A stretch of DNA of 8,987 bases from an uncultured Verrucomicrobiota bacterium (lineage in GTDB: Bacteria; Verrucomicrobiota; Verrucomicrobiia; Limisphaerales; SXTU01): positions 1-8,987 of the forward strand of contig CAIPBN010000774.1 of the NCBI GenBank assembly GCA_903863315.1, written 5' to 3'. The position numbers and the translations under genes are program-made. The first letter of the stretch is position 1. Each line of letters starts with the position of its first letter. A model generated the notes under the pieces. It saw nothing but the letters and a program-made list of their open reading frames with translations. It had not been told where the DNA came from and did not search any database. Below, one piece after another: positions 6,545-8,987 of the stretch.

Positions 6545-7116
6545 CCCAACAGCAAAAACTGGTGGCGCGGCTGTGCACGAATCGCGAGTTCCGCGAGGAG
6601 TTTTTTGCCAATCCCGCGCAGGTGGCCGCACGGGAAGGGCTCACGGTGGGTGCCGAGGGACTGGCCGAGCTGCACCATGAGCATCTGCGCCAGTTTGCCC
6701 GGCTGCTGCGCACCCGCCGTCTGGGCTCCGTGGGCGTGGCCCTGCCGCTGACCCGCCGGGTGCTGGGCAACCGGTTTGTGGAGTGCTTCAAGCTTTACGC
6801 GCTGCGGCCGCCGCCACCAGGGGTCGAGCGGGTGGTGGTGGATGCCATCGGGTTTGTGGACTTCCTATGCGGGCAGGTGGGGGCGGAAGTTTTTGATCCC
6901 GCGTGGAGCGTGTCCCTGGCCCGCTACGAGGCCGCACGGCTGGAGGCGGTCTGGCTGGGCCGGCGGCTGGTGGTGCGCTGGCTGCCGCATCGGATCGGAC
7001 CGTTGCTCGTGCAACTGGCCAAGGGAAAAGTCGAAGCAGGCAGCTTCAACCGTCCCACGCTGGCGATCTGGTGGCGTGGGACAGAGCGCGGCCGGCCGCA
7101 TCACTGGCTGGTCTAA
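6535..7116 (+). CDS. MNIO partner protein, SCO6045-like N-terminal domain
   Basis: The 193-residue protein begins at ATG 6535, inside the last codons of the MNIO gene, with GGGAGA at 6518-6523 as a plausible ribosome binding site. Residues 1 to about 62 (RLCTNREFREEFFANPAQVAA, listed here as LCTNREFREE then FFANPAQVAA, then LAELHHEHLRQFARLLRTRR) match the helical domain found fused to or beside DUF692 enzymes, as in SCO6045. In such systems the partner recognises the peptide leader and presents it to the MNIO. Residues 100-193 form a basic, Trp-rich C-terminal part with ARYEAARLEA (129-138) and an Arg/Trp ending, resembling the tail of MNIO partners only loosely. It has no transmembrane segment or signal peptide, so it should be cytoplasmic. 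The gene pair and overlap strongly support a complex; the substrate remains unknown. Confidence 0.75.
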   Translation: MELAQQQKLVARLCTNREFREEFFANPAQVAAREGLTVGAEGLAELHHEHLRQFARLLRTRRLGSVGVALPLTRRVLGNRFVECFKLYALRPPPPGVERVVVDAIGFVDFLCGQVGAEVFDPAWSVSLARYEAARLEAVWLGRRLVVRWLPHRIGPLLVQLAKGKVEAGSFNRPTLAIWWRGTERGRPHHWLV

Positions 7117-7317
7117 GAGCCTGTCTGAAATTGGGAGGGGAACGCACGCGTCCCGCGCTCGTAGTCGCCGGTCCCGGCCACGATATCTCGTTCCTCCATC
7201 TCGCTCCTCACCACTGGGCGGGAAGTGAATGGAGGGCCGAAATTTCCGGCGGGACGCCGGAAATCACATGCCGGAAGCGTGTGCTCCCCATTTTCAACGG
7301 CCTCGTTGGCTAAGAGC
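7113..7317. mobile_element. REP/MITE-like palindromic element
   Basis: The element starts at the stop codon of the partner gene. Its ends are imperfect inverted copies: GAGCCTGTCTGAAAT (7117-7131) against ATTTTCAACGGCCTC (7290-7304), continuing inward with GGGGAACGCACG (7137-7148) against CGTGTGCTCCCC (7278-7289, two mismatches). CTAAGAGC occurs as a direct repeat at 7113-7120 and 7310-7317, as a target duplication would, although it overlaps the left end. Inside are a hairpin around GCCGG/CCGGC (7161-7184), a perfect 10-bp hairpin ATTTCCGGCG/CGCCGGAAAT with a 3-base loop (7242-7264), and directly abutting it CACATGC/GCGTGTG (7265-7283, one G-T). There is no coding frame of interest, so any transposase must act from elsewhere. 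Exact borders are uncertain. Confidence 0.55.
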
Positions 7318-7600
7318 ACCCGGAGGCGATGTTTGGGTATGGCCGGGATTTAGCGGATAGCACTGGATGCCTGCTGGTCGGGCCCCGGCAGGGCGCTTGG
7401 CTTTACCTGCCTTGGAAAAAAACAGGCACTGCGCAGACAATGGCGGCGTTGCCAGCTTGGTTAAGACCGATTACCGATAGCGCGCCCAGCGTTTTGCCAA
7501 CCTGCTGTCCCGGCGGCAAACCACGTAACCCGGTTGCCTGACAGCGCGTCCTTGGCAGGAAATCGGCCTGCCAAAGAACAGGCTCCTCAATACCCAAGCC
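7318..7600. other. Gene-free leader region upstream of the DUF1080 gene
   Basis: I see no supported gene in these bases. A 70-codon frame at 7329-7541 contains PTCCPGG and has GGAGG just two bases before its ATG, but it has no recognisable leader or family resemblance. A perfect 8-bp hairpin TTGGCAGG/CCTGCCAA (7552-7559 and 7567-7574) with a 7-base loop lies 26 bases before the DUF1080 start. It is not followed by a T-tract and could be a 5' leader structure. With the preceding palindromic element, the whole gap without a gene is 7117-7600. Confidence 0.5.
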
Positions 7601-8320
7601 ATGAAACACTCCTGTCTGCCCTTCGCCACCGTTTTGGCTGCTCTGGTGGCCCTAGCCCCCGCCGCCGAGCCGAAAACCGCCACACCCGCCTTGAAACCCG
7701 ACGCCGATGGCTGGATCCGGCTGTTCAACGGCAAAGATCTGCAAGGCTGGGTGCAGAACGGCGGAAAAGCCGATTATCGGGTTGAAAATGCGGAGATTGT
7801 CGGCACTTCCCGGCCCAACACGCCGAATTCCTTCCTTTGCACTGCTCACGAATACGGCGACTTCGTCCTCGAAGTGGAGTTCAAGATCCAGCCGGGGCTC
7901 AATGCCGGGGTGCAGATCCGCAGCCATTGCTTCGCGGAGGCCAAGGAATACGAGTGGAAGGGCAAGACGATCAAGGTGCCCGCCGGGCGGGTCCACGGCT
8001 ATCAGGTGGAAATCGACGCCTCCGCCCGGGCATGGAGCGCCGGCATCTACGACGAGGGCCGCCGCGGCTGGCTGAATGATTTGAAGGACAACCCCGCCGC
8101 CCAAAGGGCCTTCAAACAAAACGAATGGAACAAGTTCCGGATCGAATGCCGCGGGGACTCCATCAAGACTTGGATCAACGGCGCCGCCGCCGCCGACTTG
8201 AAGGACTCGATGACCCCGCGCGGGTTCATCGCGCTCCAAGTTCACGGCGTGGGCAAGAAGGAAGAGGCCATGGAAGTCCGCTATCGGAACGTGCGTCTGC
8301 AGGACTTAGGCACAAAATAG
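7601..8320 (+). CDS. Secreted DUF1080 (3-keto-disaccharide hydrolase family) protein
   Basis: The 239-residue protein has a signal peptide: MKH then the hydrophobic stretch VLAALVALAPAA, with likely cleavage near Ala22/Glu23. The mature part is a single concanavalin-like beta-sandwich of the DUF1080 family. Typical blocks are GWIRLFNGKDLQGW (37-50), the YRVENAEIVG strand (59-68), FLCTAHEYGDFVLEVEFKI (78-96, Cys80), LNAGVQIRSH (100-109), GYQVEID (133-139), WNKFRIECRGDSIKTWING (176-194) and GFIALQVHG (208-216). Members hydrolyse 3-keto-glycosides or bind related sugars, and are very abundant in Verrucomicrobiota and Planctomycetota. Length is normal for a single-domain member. The ATG at 7601 is fixed by the signal peptide. 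It should act in the periplasm or outside the cell in carbohydrate degradation. No oxidoreductase partner is visible in the window. Confidence 0.92.
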   Translation: MKHSCLPFATVLAALVALAPAAEPKTATPALKPDADGWIRLFNGKDLQGWVQNGGKADYRVENAEIVGTSRPNTPNSFLCTAHEYGDFVLEVEFKIQPGLNAGVQIRSHCFAEAKEYEWKGKTIKVPAGRVHGYQVEIDASARAWSAGIYDEGRRGWLNDLKDNPAAQRAFKQNEWNKFRIECRGDSIKTWINGAAAADLKDSMTPRGFIALQVHGVGKKEEAMEVRYRNVRLQDLGTK

Positions 8321-8330
8321 CCCGCCGCCC

Positions 8331-8370
8331 GCTCGCCCCTTGTGTTCACGGGCGCGCCACCCTATTTTTT
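8331..8370 (+). terminator. Weak candidate terminator after the DUF1080 gene
   Basis: CGCCC (8334-8338) pairs with GGGCG (8350-8354), and after one mismatch GC (8331-8332) pairs with GC (8356-8357), with an 11-base loop. A run of six T follows at 8365-8370, seven bases after the stem. The stem is short and the T-run is displaced, so this is tentative. The T-run also lies just before the protease ATG at 8376. Confidence 0.3.
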
Positions 8371-8375
8371 CGCCC

Positions 8376-8987
8376 ATGAATCCACTGGGCAAGCTGACCG
8401 CCACCCTCCTTGGCACCTTGGCCGTTGCGGCAGCGGATGAGGTCCAGCTTCGGGACAAGTCCGCCGTGACCGGACGCATCCTGGCGGAGAAATCCGAGCA
8501 AGTGTTCGTGGATCTTGGCTACACAGTGATCGGGGTGCCGCGCAGCGAGATTGTGCGCATCATCCGCGCTGGCGAAACCCCGGCTGCTCCAAAAAGTTCA
8601 AACGGCAAGAAACCTGCGACATCAGGTGGTGCCGCCAACGTATCGACATCATCCGGCCGGGAGAGAAAGGGGCTTTACCAAGTCAACACAACCCCGCCGC
8701 AGGAACGCACGGTGCGCGAGCTGGTGGCCCAACTGGGAGAGGCTGTGGTGCAGGTGCGGACCCCCGGCGGGCTGGGTTCGGGCTTTCTGCTGAACGACGA
8801 AGGCCATCTCATCACCAACTTCCACGTCATCGAGGGCGAAACGCAGATTTCCATCGAGGTTTACCACCAGCGGGCGGGGCAACTGGAGCGCCGCGCCTAC
8901 AAGCAGGTTCGCATCGTGGCGATGAACAAGTTCGCCGATCTAGCGTTGCTCAAAATCGAGGACAAGGACGCACCCAAATTTGCCAGC
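8376..8987 (+). CDS. Secreted trypsin-like (HtrA/S1C-like) serine protease with N-terminal small beta domain, 3' end cut by window edge
   Basis: The frame opens at ATG 8376 and stays open to the right edge (204 residues seen). Residues 1-20 (MNPLGKLTATLLGTLAVAAA) look like a signal peptide with cleavage before DEV. Residues 21-63 (VQLRDKSAVTGRILAEKSEQ, then VFVDLGYTVIGVPRSEIVRI) look like a small beta-barrel of the Sm/SH3-like kind. A Ser/Lys/Gly-rich linker spans 66-98. The chymotrypsin-fold protease domain begins at about 112: GSGFLLNDEGHLITNFHVIEG gives the catalytic His150 and FADLALLKIE gives the catalytic Asp188 (motifs shown in parts in the family: GSGFLL and TNFHVIEG). The catalytic Ser and any PDZ domains would lie beyond the window. 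No Shine-Dalgarno is seen. It is expected to act in the periplasm in protein quality control. Confidence 0.88.
   Translation, partial: MNPLGKLTATLLGTLAVAAADEVQLRDKSAVTGRILAEKSEQVFVDLGYTVIGVPRSEIVRIIRAGETPAAPKSSNGKKPATSGGAANVSTSSGRERKGLYQVNTTPPQERTVRELVAQLGEAVVQVRTPGGLGSGFLLNDEGHLITNFHVIEGETQISIEVYHQRAGQLERRAYKQVRIVAMNKFADLALLKIEDKDAPKFAS

Noticed and set aside
7329..7541. 70-codon plus-strand frame with a Cys-Cys pair (PTCCPGG) downstream of the MNIO pair, considered as precursor peptide
   Set aside because: The frame has no leader-like charged helix and no repeated core. The GGAGG before its ATG is only two bases away, and the Cys pair is isolated. I cannot support it as a gene.

Overview
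The window looks like chromosomal DNA of a GC-rich Verrucomicrobiota bacterium. That assignment is an inference from the gene mix: a DUF1080 secreted hydrolase, a DUF692/MNIO gene followed by an SCO6045-like partner, a serine protease with a small N-terminal barrel-like domain, and a small His/Cys-rich exported protein. Recognisable Shine-Dalgarno sites are mostly absent, and the intergenic regions are rich in palindromes. No tRNA, rRNA, CRISPR array or transposase gene is visible.

Left part, all on the minus strand (1-3980). Reading in the direction of transcription from the right: an Acg-type nitroreductase-like flavoprotein (3980-2943), a CDP-alcohol phosphatidyltransferase of the PgsA type (2787-2188), a PrxQ/BCP peroxiredoxin (2130-1663), a small exported or membrane-anchored His/Cys-rich protein (about 1601-1185), a 465-base gene-free stretch full of palindromes (720-1184), and an ABC transporter ATPase cut by the window edge (719-1). 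The first three have short gaps and may be co-transcribed.

Right part, all on the plus strand (4148-8987). A ROK-fold protein with a long extra N-terminal region and no ROK zinc motif (4148-5557) is followed, after a 105-base spacer holding a perfect 9-bp inverted repeat, by an MNIO (DUF692) iron enzyme (5663-6544). The MNIO gene overlaps by 10 bases a partner gene of the SCO6045-like type (6535-7116). MNIO/partner pairs normally modify a ribosomally made peptide, usually at Cys or Asn, but no convincing precursor peptide gene is visible here. One normally conserved His of the MNIO fold is Arg. Next comes a REP/MITE-like palindromic element (about 7113-7317), a short leader, a secreted DUF1080 (3-keto-disaccharide hydrolase family) protein (7601-8320), and a secreted HtrA-like serine protease cut by the right edge (8376-8987).

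The best candidate for something undescribed is the ROK-MNIO-partner block (4148-7116). After that come the two structured repeats (755-868 and 7113-7317) and the small His/Cys protein with a TTGCAA palindrome over its start region.
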